From positions 1 to 52,386 of the forward strand of contig JAKSLV010000006.1 of the NCBI GenBank assembly GCA_024401025.1: a DNA stretch of 52,386 bases, given 5' to 3'. The position numbers were made by a program, and so were the translations under genes. Every line of letters begins with the position of its first letter. Positions within the stretch are counted from its first letter, which is position 1. Origin of the DNA: Bacteroidales bacterium. GTDB taxonomy: Bacteria; Bacteroidota; Bacteroidia; Bacteroidales; UBA3824. Shown here in pieces: positions 13,845 through 22,564 of the stretch. The notes beneath the pieces are model-generated. The model had not been told where the DNA came from, searched no databases, and saw nothing but the letters and a program-made list of their open reading frames with translations.

Positions 13845-15149
13845 ATGCTTGGGTTCCTTGGTTACACGCTGGAGGCAGGCATAATATTCGCCGTGCTTGC
13901 GGCTATATACAGATACTTGTATAGCGGTATCAGCTACCACAAGTGGGAGAGGGGCTTTCTGCTGGCCTCGGTGGTGCTCAGCTACGCGCTGCCGCTCATG
14001 AAGGTGAGGTTCTACACCAGCCCCGCGGCCAGCCGACCGCAGGATTCCATAGTGGACATCGTAAGCCGGTATCCGGTGGATGTGGTCACTCTATCGCATG
14101 AGCGCACTTTCGCCAGCGGATTCGACAGGTTCATGGATTCCCAGATCTTTGACAACATAGTGGCAGTGGTTTTCGCCATATACATAGCCGGCGTGGCGGT
14201 AAAGATGGTAAGCTACATTGGCGGCATCCGCAAAATCCTGAGCCTGAGGCGTGGCAGCCCCGCTATATTGCCGGGCGGCATCAGGATGTACAAAACGGAG
14301 CAGGATACGGTGGCGTTCTCGTTTTTCCGCAACATTTTCCTGGGTAGCCGTTCGCGGCAGCTTAGCCCCGCCGAGCTGGATGTGGTGGTGGCCCACGAGA
14401 CCAACCACATACGCGGCCTCCACTCGCTGGATACATTGGTGTTTGGCCTGTACTCGGTGCTGCAGTGGATCAACCCCATGGTGGGCGTGGCGCGCAGGGC
14501 CTCGCGCGAGGTTTGCGAGAATATCGCTGATGCCTGCGCCTCGGGTTCCGAAAATGCCACAGAATATTCCAAGCTGATACTCAGGCTGGGGATGCAGAAC
14601 CGCTCGGGGCAGCATCAGCCCGCCGAATCGTCGGGAGCGCTGCTTAGGCGCATAGGACAGCTCCTGAGCCATGACGGCAGCAAGCTGAGAAGGCTTAGGT
14701 TTATATGCACACTGCCGGTGATGGCGCTCATGATGGCGGCCTACCTGATACTTGCAGGCATGGCAAACCCCATAAGCGCGGGGCTGGAGGTTCCGGTGCA
14801 CGGCAAATACAGCATCACGGCAGGTTTCTTCGAAAACCAGCGGATAATGGATTCCGACGGCATATTGTACAGCGCATCGCACAGGCAGATGGATATGAGG
14901 GCTGATACCGCAGCCGTGATTCTGTCCCCTGCCAACTGCATGGTGAGCGGCATCAGCAACAGCGAGCTTGCAATGGAATGCGGACGCCTTACGATAATAA
15001 TAGGCGGAATAAGCCCGGAGCGGCTGCATCAGGGCGACACCATAACAAAGGGGCAGATGATAGGCAGGCCATGGGCAGGGCATCAGATGTTTCTGAAGGT
15101 GCTGGACTGCGGTACGCCAGTAAACCCCGAGCTGGTGTTCGATTTTTGA
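13845..15149 (+). CDS. M56 (BlaR1-type) membrane metallopeptidase with M23-like C-terminal domain
   Basis: A 434-residue membrane protein. Hydrophobic segments lie at about 1-25, 38-52, 100-125 and 282-305. The zinc site HETNH is at 184-188 (in VVVAHETNHIRG), with ENIADA near 225 supplying the third-ligand region of M56 enzymes. After the last span (LPVMALMMAAYLILAGM) comes a periplasmic domain of about 120 residues built like a peptidase M23 (LytM) fold. HRQMD at 346-350 fits the HxxxD zinc motif, and LHQGDTITKGQMIG matches the family's V-x-G-x-x-V-x-x-Gq-iG element. The second M23 ligand pair HxH is missing, so this domain probably binds rather than cuts. M56-M23 fusions are known in Bacteroidetes. 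It most likely senses a cell-wall signal and cleaves the BlaI-type repressor. Confidence 0.88.
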   Translation: MLGFLGYTLEAGIIFAVLAAIYRYLYSGISYHKWERGFLLASVVLSYALPLMKVRFYTSPAASRPQDSIVDIVSRYPVDVVTLSHERTFASGFDRFMDSQIFDNIVAVVFAIYIAGVAVKMVSYIGGIRKILSLRRGSPAILPGGIRMYKTEQDTVAFSFFRNIFLGSRSRQLSPAELDVVVAHETNHIRGLHSLDTLVFGLYSVLQWINPMVGVARRASREVCENIADACASGSENATEYSKLILRLGMQNRSGQHQPAESSGALLRRIGQLLSHDGSKLRRLRFICTLPVMALMMAAYLILAGMANPISAGLEVPVHGKYSITAGFFENQRIMDSDGILYSASHRQMDMRADTAAVILSPANCMVSGISNSELAMECGRLTIIIGGISPERLHQGDTITKGQMIGRPWAGHQMFLKVLDCGTPVNPELVFDF

Positions 15150-15176
15150 GAGGCTAACAATATAATTTGCTGATAT

Positions 15177-15461
15177 ATGTCACGAAACAAGACACCCGGA
15201 GCCGACCTCGAGAACAAGCGGGGACTGTTTTTCCAGATAGGACTTACGGTGGCCCTGGCGGCGGCACTGCTGGTGATAAACTACGAGACCCCAAAACCAT
15301 CGATGGAGGATACCACAACACCGATTCTGGGACTCGAGATTACAAGGATAGGCCGATACGATGCCGACACATCGCAGCGGATAGCGCCCCCAGAAGCGCA
15401 TGTCACAAATTTTGGAAAAAAAACGGAACAAAAATTTTCAAACACCAATTTATCTCATTAA
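15177..15461 (+). CDS. Truncated TonB-like membrane anchor
   Basis: A 94-residue protein whose first 37 residues (DLENKRGLFFQIGLTVALAA and the span at about 17-34) match the N-terminus of the TonB proteins at 11539 and 15523. The remaining 55 residues are a short periplasmic tail with no TonB_C domain. It follows the M56 gene by 27 bp and its stop codon overlaps the start of the next promoter. It may be a decayed tonB that lost its 3' end, or a small membrane protein that competes for the TonB N-terminal partner (ExbB/ExbD). The frame is intact and the signature residues are conserved, which favours a product over random survival, but expression is not shown. Confidence 0.6.
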   Translation: MSRNKTPGADLENKRGLFFQIGLTVALAAALLVINYETPKPSMEDTTTPILGLEITRIGRYDADTSQRIAPPEAHVTNFGKKTEQKFSNTNLSH

Positions 15462-15466
15462 ATTTG
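15459..15466 (+). promoter_or_regulatory. -7 element of the second tonB promoter
   Basis: TAAATTTG, 57 bp before the ATG at 15523. No copy of the AACTGAAAAATA operator is nearby, so this tonB seems to escape the control acting on the first one. Confidence 0.65.
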
Positions 15467-15522
15467 CGTTTTGAAAATTCCATACAATAAACACATTACT
15501 TAAACTTAATAAGAAAAGAATA

Positions 15523-16215
15523 ATGGAACAGAAAAAGACAGAAAAGGCCAACCTTGAGAACAAGAGAGGCTTCTTTTTCGAGATTGGTTTCATAGCCACT
15601 CTCGCGGTTTTGCTCCTGGCCTTCGAGTGGAGCACTAAAGTAGAGAAGGCCGAGGACCTTGGTACAGTAGACATCAATGTAGAGGACGAGGAGATGGCTC
15701 CTATTACAGAGCAGCCTCAGGTAGAGCTTCCTCCACCACCTCCACCACAGCAGACCGTATCTGACGTTATCGAGATCGTGGACGACAAGGTTGTTGTAGA
15801 CGACGTTCCATGGCAGGATGTTGAGGACCAGGACGCAGAGGTTCCTGTAGATATCCCTGTAGAGACAGCCCCAGTAGAGGAGGAGCCAGAGGAGCCTCAG
15901 GTATTCTTCATCGTTGAGGAGATGCCAGAGTTCCCAGGTGGTGAGCTTGCTCTCCGCAAGTATCTCGCCGAGAACGTTAAGTATCCAGAGATGGCCAAGG
16001 AGAACGATATCCAGGGTACTGTATACGTTCGCTTCGTGGTAGATACCGATGGTTCTGTAAAGAACGTAGAGCTCATGCGTGGTGTAGACCCATTGCTCGA
16101 CAAGGAGGCTCTCCGCGTGGTAAGCAGCTTGCCTAAGTTCAAGCCTGGCAAGCAGCGCGGTAAGGCAGTTAAGGTAAGCCACCAGGTGCCTATCAAGTTT
16201 GCCCTCGCTCACTAA
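15523..16215 (+). CDS. TonB-family energy-transducer protein (copy 2)
   Basis: A 230-residue protein in the standard TonB plan: MEQKKTEKANLENKRGFFF, a membrane span at about 17-34, a linker with PPPPPP near 68-75 and many Glu/Val repeats, then a TonB_C domain (about 130-230: FPGGELALRKYLAENVKYPEM, YVRFVVDTDGSVKNVELMRG, VSHQVPIKF). It has its own operator-free promoter and an intrinsic terminator. Codon choice looks more biased to frequent codons than in copy 1, suggesting that this is the constitutive, highly expressed TonB and the operator-controlled copy the inducible one. The link to ExbB/ExbD is assumed from the family; those genes are not in the window. Confidence 0.9.
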   Translation: MEQKKTEKANLENKRGFFFEIGFIATLAVLLLAFEWSTKVEKAEDLGTVDINVEDEEMAPITEQPQVELPPPPPPQQTVSDVIEIVDDKVVVDDVPWQDVEDQDAEVPVDIPVETAPVEEEPEEPQVFFIVEEMPEFPGGELALRKYLAENVKYPEMAKENDIQGTVYVRFVVDTDGSVKNVELMRGVDPLLDKEALRVVSSLPKFKPGKQRGKAVKVSHQVPIKFALAH

Positions 16216-16240
16216 TATCGGCTTATGTTATCATAAATAT

Positions 16241-16283
16241 ATCCCCATTCCCTTGCTTTTGCACGGGGATGGGGATTGTTTTT
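16241..16283 (+). terminator. Intrinsic terminator after tonB copy 2
   Basis: ATCCCCATTCCC pairs with GGGGATGGGGAT (12 bp, one G-T) around a 12-base loop, followed by TGTTTTT. Confidence 0.85.
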
Positions 16284-16371
16284 GGAACATATATTGCAGG
16301 TATTTATTTGGCGGTTACGATTTTTTTTCGTAATATAGCAGAATATTTTTTTTGATTACACACCGTAGGCA

Positions 16372-17178
16372 ATGGATACAGATTCTAACATACGCCCCAT
16401 AGTAGTGCCTTGGGATTATTCCGACAAGGCTGAGTGTGCCCTGTTGCACGCGATAAATTTCGCGTTGTCGATAGGCGCCAACATCATTCTTGTGCACATA
16501 ACCGAAACCGAGCTCGACAACGCCATGCACGTGGAGCGCCTAAACCTTGTGGCAGAGAAGGTTATGACCGGATACGGCATACGTCCAAGCGTGGTGGTGC
16601 GCACGGGCAACATCTTCAGCGAGATAAGGACAGTGGTGGAGCAGTGCGGCGCGCAGCTGGCCGTTATGGGCACCCACGGCATCAAGGGTTTGCAGAAGAT
16701 TACCGGAAGCTGGGCCCTTAAGGTGGTGGCCGGATGCAGCGCCCCCTTCCTGGTGGTTCAGGACAGGCCTTCTGATGCTGGGGTTCTAAAGGTGGTGATG
16801 CCTGTGGATTTCAAGCAGGAGGAGCGTCAGAAACTGGCTTGGGCAAAGTTTGTGGCCAGCGTGTACAGATGCAAGTTCTACATCTGCTACATCGAGAGTT
16901 CCGATCAGGAGGTCAACAAGCGCACCCACAGCAACATCCACGCCACTGTCAAGTATCTGGAATCGGAGCAGATCAACTACGAGCTTCAGAGGCTGGAATC
17001 CAAGGAGCAGCTTGCCAACGCGGCCCTCGATTTTGCCGTTCGCATGCAGTCGGGCCTCATTATCATCACCACTACCAAAAACATACGTCTCCAGGATTAC
17101 GTGCTTGGCGCTGCCGAACAGCAGGTTATAGCCAACGAGGCAAAAATTCCTGTATTGTGTGTAAATCCTGTCGGGTAG
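16372..17178 (+). CDS. Universal stress protein, tandem Usp domains
   Basis: A 268-residue cytosolic protein with two UspA-like halves. The first (about 8-148) has IVVPWDYSDKAECALLHAINFALSIGANIILVHI, and ends in LAVMGTHGIKGLQKITGSWALKVV then CSAPFLVV, which is the ATP-binding G-x-x-G-S/T region in slightly altered form. The second half (about 155-266) begins VVMPVDFKQEERQKLAWAKF and ends IIITTTKN then IPVLCVNP; it lacks a clear nucleotide loop. Such proteins modulate survival under starvation or oxygen stress in Bacteroidetes. It is transcribed alone, between the tonB terminator and the pdxA promoter. Confidence 0.88.
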   Translation: MDTDSNIRPIVVPWDYSDKAECALLHAINFALSIGANIILVHITETELDNAMHVERLNLVAEKVMTGYGIRPSVVVRTGNIFSEIRTVVEQCGAQLAVMGTHGIKGLQKITGSWALKVVAGCSAPFLVVQDRPSDAGVLKVVMPVDFKQEERQKLAWAKFVASVYRCKFYICYIESSDQEVNKRTHSNIHATVKYLESEQINYELQRLESKEQLANAALDFAVRMQSGLIIITTTKNIRLQDYVLGAAEQQVIANEAKIPVLCVNPVG

Positions 17179-17205
17179 AGTTTTGTTTATTAGAGAAAAG
17201 TTTTA

Positions 17206-17213
17206 TATCTTTG
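17206..17213 (+). promoter_or_regulatory. -7 element of the pdxA operon promoter
   Basis: TATCTTTG with TTTG 20 bp upstream (17182-17185), a good match to the Bacteroidetes sigma consensus. It is 52 bp before the pdxA ATG. Confidence 0.75.
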
Positions 17214-17265
17214 TGTTTGGTTTCGCACGGCGAGACACTCTATTAACGAAACTTATAAAACTCTA

Positions 17266-18336
17266 ATGGAAAAGACTAACGACAACAAATATGTGATTGG
17301 TATCACCCAAGGGGATATCAATGGAATTGGATACGAGGTGATTTTCAAGGCTTTGCAGGATCCCGATATGTACAAGGACTGCACATTCGTGATATACGGA
17401 TCGCCCAAGATAGCGGCTTTTCACCGCAAGCAGATCAACCTCCCCAGCATTACCGTAAACAACGCCAACGACGCCACAGAGCTGGTGCCAAGGGCCATCA
17501 ATATCATCAACGTTTGCGACGACAAGGCTCTTGTGGAGCTTGGCAACAACACCCTTCAGGCCGGCGAGTGCAGCCTGGCCGCAATACACAAGGCTCAGGC
17601 CGACCTCAAGAACAATCTCATCGACATTTTGGTGGCCGCTCCGGCCAATCAGTTCAACATCAACGACGCCGGCTTCCGTTTTGCCGGTCTGCCCGAGTCG
17701 GTGGCTCAGGAATTCAACTGTAGAAACTTCGTGCAGATATTCGTGGGTCAGAAGGTAAGGATAGCCACGGTAACAAGCCCGATGCCTGTGGGCAACATCC
17801 CCGCAGCGCTCACCACCGACAAGATTCTCTGGAAGATACGCACCCTGGCCAAGAGCCTCCGCGATGATTTCGCAATCCGCAAGCCTAGGATAGCCGTCTT
17901 GGGGCTCAACCCATTTGCCAGCGACTACGGCGTGTTCGGTCAGGACGAGGGAGAGAAAATCCATCCTGCAATACTAAAGGCCACCGAGGAGGGCATAGTT
18001 TGCTTTGGCCCATACAATGCCGACGGTTTCTTTGCCGCCGAGAGCTACAACAAGTTCGACGCCGTATTGGCCATCACCTACGACCAGGCTCTCGTGCCTT
18101 TCCGCATCATAGAGAAAAACAACGGCGTGCAGTACACCGGAGGTCTCCCAGTGGTATGCACAGCGCCCACACACGGCCCTGCGTTCGACATTGCAGGCAA
18201 GGGCGTGGCCGACGAGACTTCGTTCCGAAACGCAATATACACCGCCATCGACATCTACAACACACGCAAGATGATGGAGGGCATCGAGCCCCTGAAGAAA
18301 CAGACCGAGCTTGAGGCCGACAAGAAAATCTGCTAG
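17266..18336 (+). CDS. pdxA: 4-hydroxythreonine-4-phosphate dehydrogenase
   Basis: A 356-residue enzyme of the DXP-dependent pyridoxal 5'-phosphate pathway; it oxidises 4-phosphohydroxy-L-threonine with NAD for condensation by PdxJ. The start GITQGDINGIGYEVIFKAL, the central LVAAPANQFNIN, and the C-terminal CTAPTHGPAFDIAGKGVAD (His and Asp metal/substrate ligands) are family signatures. Length is normal for the Bacteroidetes form. It heads an operon with dtd (6 bp gap) and a MazG-like gene (overlapping dtd). Confidence 0.95.
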   Translation: MEKTNDNKYVIGITQGDINGIGYEVIFKALQDPDMYKDCTFVIYGSPKIAAFHRKQINLPSITVNNANDATELVPRAINIINVCDDKALVELGNNTLQAGECSLAAIHKAQADLKNNLIDILVAAPANQFNINDAGFRFAGLPESVAQEFNCRNFVQIFVGQKVRIATVTSPMPVGNIPAALTTDKILWKIRTLAKSLRDDFAIRKPRIAVLGLNPFASDYGVFGQDEGEKIHPAILKATEEGIVCFGPYNADGFFAAESYNKFDAVLAITYDQALVPFRIIEKNNGVQYTGGLPVVCTAPTHGPAFDIAGKGVADETSFRNAIYTAIDIYNTRKMMEGIEPLKKQTELEADKKIC

Positions 18337-18342
18337 TGCATC

Positions 18343-18795
18343 ATGAAGGTAGTAATACAGCGCGTTACCGAAGCATCAGTAACCATAGACGGCACCGTAA
18401 AGGGCCAGATAGAGGGCGGATACATGATATTGGCCGGTTTTGTGGCCGACGACACCGAGGAAGACCTCCAGTGGATAGCCCAGAAAATCGTGGGCCTCAG
18501 GGTTTTCAACGACAGCGATGGCGTCATGAACCTATCCATCGGCGATGTGGACGGCGACATACTGCTCATAAGCCAGTTTACCCTCCACGCCATGACCAAG
18601 AAGGGAAACCGCCCGTCGTACATAATGGCCGCCAAGCCCGACATTGCCAAGCCAATGTACCTGCATTTCATAGATGTGTTGGAGAAAGCTTTCGGCAAGA
18701 AGATTCAGACCGGCGAGTTTGGCGCCGACATGAAGGTGCGCCTCCTCAACGACGGCCCCGTAACGATAATAATAGATTCCAAAAACAGGATATGA
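18343..18795 (+). CDS. dtd: D-aminoacyl-tRNA deacylase
   Basis: A 150-residue enzyme that removes D-amino acids (and glycine) mischarged to tRNA. Family motifs are clear: MKVVIQRVTEASVTIDG at the N-terminus, SQFTLHAMTKKGNRPSY near 75-93 (active-site SQFTL), and the cis-proline motif as NDGPVTIIIDS near 135-145. Most bacteria have NxGP, and Asp here occupies the variable position. The start codon is 6 bp after pdxA, and the TGA stop overlaps the next ATG (ATGA), showing coupled translation. Confidence 0.95.
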   Translation: MKVVIQRVTEASVTIDGTVKGQIEGGYMILAGFVADDTEEDLQWIAQKIVGLRVFNDSDGVMNLSIGDVDGDILLISQFTLHAMTKKGNRPSYIMAAKPDIAKPMYLHFIDVLEKAFGKKIQTGEFGADMKVRLLNDGPVTIIIDSKNRI

Positions 18796-19124
18796 CGATA
18801 TCAGAGGCTCAGAAAACCGTTGACGACTGGATAAAGAAATACGGAGTGCGCTATTTCAGCCAGCTCACCAACATGGCCATCCTCACCGAGGAGGTGGGAG
18901 AGGTGGCCCGCATAATATCGCGCACCTACGGCGAGCAGAGTTTCAAGGAGAGCGACAAAAACAAGGACCTCTCCGACGAGCTTGCAGATGTGCTCTGGGT
19001 TGTCATTTGCCTGGCCAACCAGTGCGGCATAGACCTCACCGAGGCTCTGGAGCGCAACATCCGCAAGAAAACCGAGCGCGACAGCACACGACATATCAGC
19101 AACGAGAAACTTATTTCTTCTTAA
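18792..19124 (+). CDS. MazG-like nucleotide pyrophosphohydrolase
   Basis: A 110-residue all-alpha NTP pyrophosphatase. The metal-binding signature reads TEEVGEVARII near residue 34-44 and DELADVLWVVICLANQCGIDL near 63-83 (ExxE and ExxD). These short MazG-type proteins hydrolyse (d)NTPs to monophosphates and are thought to clear non-canonical nucleotides. I chose the ATG at 18792, overlapping the dtd stop, because upstream in-frame sequence lies within dtd. Its 3' end overlaps the convergent M1 peptidase gene by 14 bp, so there is no room for a separate terminator. Confidence 0.9.
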   Translation: MTISEAQKTVDDWIKKYGVRYFSQLTNMAILTEEVGEVARIISRTYGEQSFKESDKNKDLSDELADVLWVVICLANQCGIDLTEALERNIRKKTERDSTRHISNEKLISS

Positions 19125-20730
19125 TCTCCACCTCAGCCCCCAGGCTCAGGAGGTCGCAATATGGATCAAACTCTATATCCGACACCCTGAACCTGGGGTT
19201 TATCGTAAAATGCTGGTGGTTTACCGAGTGGTTCAGCACAAAGAGGGTTTTCTCGCCGTCGGTGCCGTGCAGCATCAGGGCTATCTTGGCCCTCATGAAC
19301 TTGCCCGTGTCGCCTGATGTTTCCTCGTCTATCACCAGGCTTACGTGTCCGGCGCCCTGCTGTTTCCATCTGATGTTGTAGCGCGGAATGCCGCTGCCGT
19401 ACAGCCATTGCCCGAAAAACCAGTCCAGATTGCGGCCCGACACTATCTCCACCGTCTCTATGAAATTGCGCGCCGTGGAGTTGCCGTATTTCAGCAGCGG
19501 ATTGTCGGCATACGACTTCAGGCTGCCGAAAAAACTGTAGTCGCCAATCTCCTTCCTCAGCATGTGGAGCATCATTGCGCCCTTGCAGTACACCACGTCG
19601 GTATCGAAAATCTTCTCCACGCTCTCCACGTTGGTCCTCATCAGACTCTCGCCGGGTTTGCGTATGGCCTTGTTGATGCATACGCGCCGCCATTGCACGG
19701 GGTCGCTGGATTGCGCCACGCCCTTCTCGGTGGCCAGCAGCTCGCAGTACGTGGCAAAAGCCTCGTTCAGGAAAACATCGTGCCAGCTGCCGCAGGTTAT
19801 CATATTGCCAAACCAGTGGTGGGCCAGCTCGTGTATCATGAGGTCCAGGCTGGGGGAGTTTATGAAAGTCATTGTCTGATGCTCCATTCCTCCGCGCCAT
19901 CCAAACTGGGCCTGCCCGTACTTTTCTCTGGCAAACGGATACTGCCCAAACGAGTCGCACAGCATCTTGTAGGCCGGTCCTATCTTGTAGGTGCGCCTTC
20001 GCCACTGGTCGTATTTCTCGGGATACACGTAGTTCACCATCTCCAGCGAGTCGCCGCCCGATGATATCAGCCAGTCGGAATATTTCCTGTAGTTGGTTAC
20101 TGATACTCCCACCAGATGGTATGCTATCGGATACCTGTGCCTCCATTCCGTGATCCTCTGGCCGTTGCAGATGGTATCGCGCCAAGCCACGCCGTTGGCC
20201 GCCGATCTGTATTTCTGCGGACATATAACCCTGATATCCAGCGAGTCTATCTTGTCGCTGAGGCTTTGCCTGCACGGCCACCAGTCCATAGCCCCGTACG
20301 GCTCCGACAGGGTCCAGAACACGGGAGTGCCGTCGTGCCTATCAAACATCACCGATCCCAGCCCTGATGCCGGGGGCACGCCGCAGTACGATATGCTCAC
20401 CGAATCGCGATAGCCCCATTCCATGGGCGGATATATCCTTATGTGGTCCTTGGTTCTATAATAATAAAGTGTGGACCCGTTGGAGCTGATATCAGACACA
20501 ATGTATTCATCCGCCAGCTGAAACTCCACCGGAGAGTACCTGGCCGCGCTGTCCAGAGCAAAATGCAGCCTGCACAGTCCGCTGATGTATCTGCGCGCGG
20601 GGTCCACCTCTATCGATAGCTCCACATGGTGGATGTCGATGGAGGCCATGGCCGTGGCTGATGCCTGCGCAAAAGCGCCGATGCTCCGCAAAACGGCAAA
20701 CGCGATAATCCAGAAACTAAAAGCGCGCAT
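19111..20730 (-). CDS. M1-family zinc aminopeptidase, secreted
   Basis: A 539-residue exported metallopeptidase. The start at 20730 gives a signal peptide (MRAFSFWIIAFAVLRSIGAFAQA); the open frame upstream only adds a hydrophobic AT-rich stretch from the promoter region. The M1 hallmark GGMEHQTMTF (GxMEN-type substrate motif with His for Asn) is followed by the zinc site HELAHHWFGN near residue 300 and NEAFATYCELL supplying the third ligand. The N-terminal beta-sandwich (about 30-220) is normal; the large C-terminal helical domain of aminopeptidase N is missing, so this is a compact form. It probably trims peptides in the periplasm or outside. Its 3' end overlaps the MazG-like gene. Confidence 0.9.
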   Translation of the reverse strand: MRAFSFWIIAFAVLRSIGAFAQASATAMASIDIHHVELSIEVDPARRYISGLCRLHFALDSAARYSPVEFQLADEYIVSDISSNGSTLYYYRTKDHIRIYPPMEWGYRDSVSISYCGVPPASGLGSVMFDRHDGTPVFWTLSEPYGAMDWWPCRQSLSDKIDSLDIRVICPQKYRSAANGVAWRDTICNGQRITEWRHRYPIAYHLVGVSVTNYRKYSDWLISSGGDSLEMVNYVYPEKYDQWRRRTYKIGPAYKMLCDSFGQYPFAREKYGQAQFGWRGGMEHQTMTFINSPSLDLMIHELAHHWFGNMITCGSWHDVFLNEAFATYCELLATEKGVAQSSDPVQWRRVCINKAIRKPGESLMRTNVESVEKIFDTDVVYCKGAMMLHMLRKEIGDYSFFGSLKSYADNPLLKYGNSTARNFIETVEIVSGRNLDWFFGQWLYGSGIPRYNIRWKQQGAGHVSLVIDEETSGDTGKFMRAKIALMLHGTDGEKTLFVLNHSVNHQHFTINPRFRVSDIEFDPYCDLLSLGAEVEIKKK

Positions 20731-21026
20731 AATGAAAAAGCAAAAAATGGCTGGCTTTAAAAAATTTTGTGAAATTAGCCACAAAATTAGCCACAAAATC
20801 AATATCAAAACTAAAAAAAACAATATTTTTTTTTATCCTTCAAAATGATAAATCTCTCTGTTAGTTAATTAATTATTAAGCATTAAAATCAAAAAATAAA
20901 GATTTGTTATACAATGGCTTATAAAAAAATTTTTTTATGTGGTCGAAATTTCTTTACTTTGCAGTCGGAAATATACTTAGTATATCAGAACACATTATTA
21001 ATAATTAAATTAAAAATCAATAAATT
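20731..21026. other. Divergent intergenic region, M1 peptidase / acpP
   Basis: 296 bp, very AT-rich, with no gene. It contains an ATTTTGTGAAATTAGCCACAAAATTAGCC-type imperfect direct repeat near 20762-20800, long A and T runs, and the acpP promoter near 20954. A TATACTTAGTATA palindrome lies at 20972-20984, just downstream of that promoter, and could be an operator or a chance AT palindrome. Confidence 0.5.
20954..20961 (+). promoter_or_regulatory. Probable -7 element of the acpP-fabF-rnc promoter
   Basis: TTACTTTG (one spacing or base off TAnnTTTG), 66 bp before acpP. Confidence 0.5.
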
Positions 21027-21263
21027 ATGTCAGAAATTTCTTCAAAGGTAAAGGCTATCATCGTTGACAAGCTCGGCGTTGATGAGGCAGAAGTAACTGA
21101 AACAGCAAGCTTTACAAACGATCTCGGCGCAGATTCACTCGATACAGTAGAGTTGATCATGCAGTTCGAGAAGGAGTTCTCTATCACCATTCCAGACGAT
21201 CAGGCAGAGAAGATCACCACAGTAGGCGAGGCTATCGCTTTCATCGAGGGTGCTGCCAAGTAA
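21027..21263 (+). CDS. acpP: Acyl carrier protein
   Basis: A 78-residue acidic protein. [12 protein letters not shown] carries the Ser37 that receives the 4'-phosphopantetheine arm, and the four-helix pattern ([46 protein letters not shown]) is complete. It carries growing acyl chains for fatty-acid synthesis. fabF follows after 37 bp and then rnc, the usual Bacteroidales order. Codons are those of a highly expressed gene. Confidence 0.98.
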   Translation: MSEISSKVKAIIVDKLGVDEAEVTETASFTNDLGADSLDTVELIMQFEKEFSITIPDDQAEKITTVGEAIAFIEGAAK

Positions 21264-21300
21264 TTTGTTTACAAACGTTTAAAAAGGCTAAAGTAATTTT

Positions 21301-22545
21301 ATGGAATTAAAACGAGTAGTTGTAACCGGCATGGGAGCCATAACTCCCTTAGGCCACAATATTGCCGAGTTTTGGGATAACTTGAAAGCTGGGGTAAGCG
21401 GTGCAGGTCCAATTACCCGTTTTAATCCCGAAAAATTCAAGACTAAGTTTGCCTGCGAGGTTAAAAACTACGACCCTACCAAATATTTCGACAGAAAGTC
21501 TGTCACAAAGATGGATCTCTTCACTCAGTTTGCCCTTATAGCAGCTGAGGAGGGCATTCAGGATTCTGGTGTGCTCAACACCATAGATCCTGAGCGCATA
21601 GGTGTAGTTTGGGGTTCCGGCATTGGCGGCATCAACGTTATGAGCGACGAGGTAATCCAGTTTGCTCAGGGCGATGGTACTCCAAAGTTCAGCCCTTTCT
21701 TCATCCCTAAGATGATTGGTGACATCGCAGCCGGTTATATTTCGATGAAATATGACTTCCGTGGCCCTAATTACGCCACAGTATCTGCCTGTGCATCATC
21801 TACCCACGCCATTATCGACGCATTCAACTGGATTCGTCTTGGCAAGGCTGATGTTATCGTAACAGGCGGTTCTGAGTCTCCTATTGGAATTTCTGCTCTT
21901 GCAGGTTTCAACTCAATGAAGGCTCTCTCTACCCGCAACGACGATCCTACACACGCTTCGCGTCCATTCGACAAGGACCGTGACGGTTTCGTTATTGGCG
22001 AGGGTGCTGGCTGTCTTGTTCTCGAGGAGTACGAGCACGCCAAGGCACGTGGCGCCAAGATCTATTGCGAGGTGGCTGGTGGCGGAGCTTCGGCCGACGC
22101 TCATCACATTACCGCTCCTCATCCAGAGGGACGTGGCGCTGCCCAGGTAATGAAGATGGCTCTCGACGATGCTGGTATGAATCCTAACGAGATTGATTAC
22201 ATCAATGTTCACGGTACTTCTACCGGTTTGGGCGACAAGGCTGAGTCTTTGGCTATTAAACAGATTTTTGGTGAACATGCCTACGAGTTGTCTATCAGCA
22301 GCACCAAGTCTATGACTGGTCACCTGCTGGGCGGCGCAGGAGCTATCGAATCCATCGCTTGCGTGCTTGCGATGACCAACAGCACCGTGCCTCCTACCAT
22401 CAACTTCGTGACCCCCGACCCCGACATCGATCCTAAACTCGATATCACTCCTAATGTGGCTAAGGAGCGTCCTATCAGGGCTGCCCTCAACAACACTTTT
22501 GGTTTTGGTGGTCACAACGCTTCGGTGGTTTTCAGACAGCTCTAA
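21301..22545 (+). CDS. fabF: 3-oxoacyl-ACP synthase II
   Basis: A 414-residue condensing enzyme that elongates acyl-ACP with malonyl-ACP. The catalytic Cys164 lies in VSACASSTHAI, with the two active-site His in NVHGTSTGLGD (near 304) and KSMTGHLLGGAGAIE (near 341). The N-terminus RVVVTGMGAITPLG and the C-terminal NNTFGFGGHNASVVF are standard. It is in the acpP operon, 19 bp ahead of rnc. Confidence 0.98.
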   Translation: MELKRVVVTGMGAITPLGHNIAEFWDNLKAGVSGAGPITRFNPEKFKTKFACEVKNYDPTKYFDRKSVTKMDLFTQFALIAAEEGIQDSGVLNTIDPERIGVVWGSGIGGINVMSDEVIQFAQGDGTPKFSPFFIPKMIGDIAAGYISMKYDFRGPNYATVSACASSTHAIIDAFNWIRLGKADVIVTGGSESPIGISALAGFNSMKALSTRNDDPTHASRPFDKDRDGFVIGEGAGCLVLEEYEHAKARGAKIYCEVAGGGASADAHHITAPHPEGRGAAQVMKMALDDAGMNPNEIDYINVHGTSTGLGDKAESLAIKQIFGEHAYELSISSTKSMTGHLLGGAGAIESIACVLAMTNSTVPPTINFVTPDPDIDPKLDITPNVAKERPIRAALNNTFGFGGHNASVVFRQL

Positions 22546-22564
22546 GCTAAAAAACTAATCGACA

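Noticed and set aside
14091..15083. 330-codon minus-strand frame inside the M56 gene
   Set aside because: Antisense shadow of a GC-rich gene, rich in His/Ala/Tyr, with no domain; the plus-strand product has clear zinc motifs.
18336..18791. Longer version of the MazG-like gene starting inside dtd
   Set aside because: The upstream in-frame part is an Arg/His-rich shadow of dtd; the MazG fold is complete from the ATG at 18792.
20972..20984. TATACTTAGTATA palindrome ahead of acpP as a FapR/FadR-like operator
   Set aside because: Attractive position, but the site is short and AT-rich, no second copy was found near other lipid genes here (accA, fabF), and no cognate regulator is in the window.
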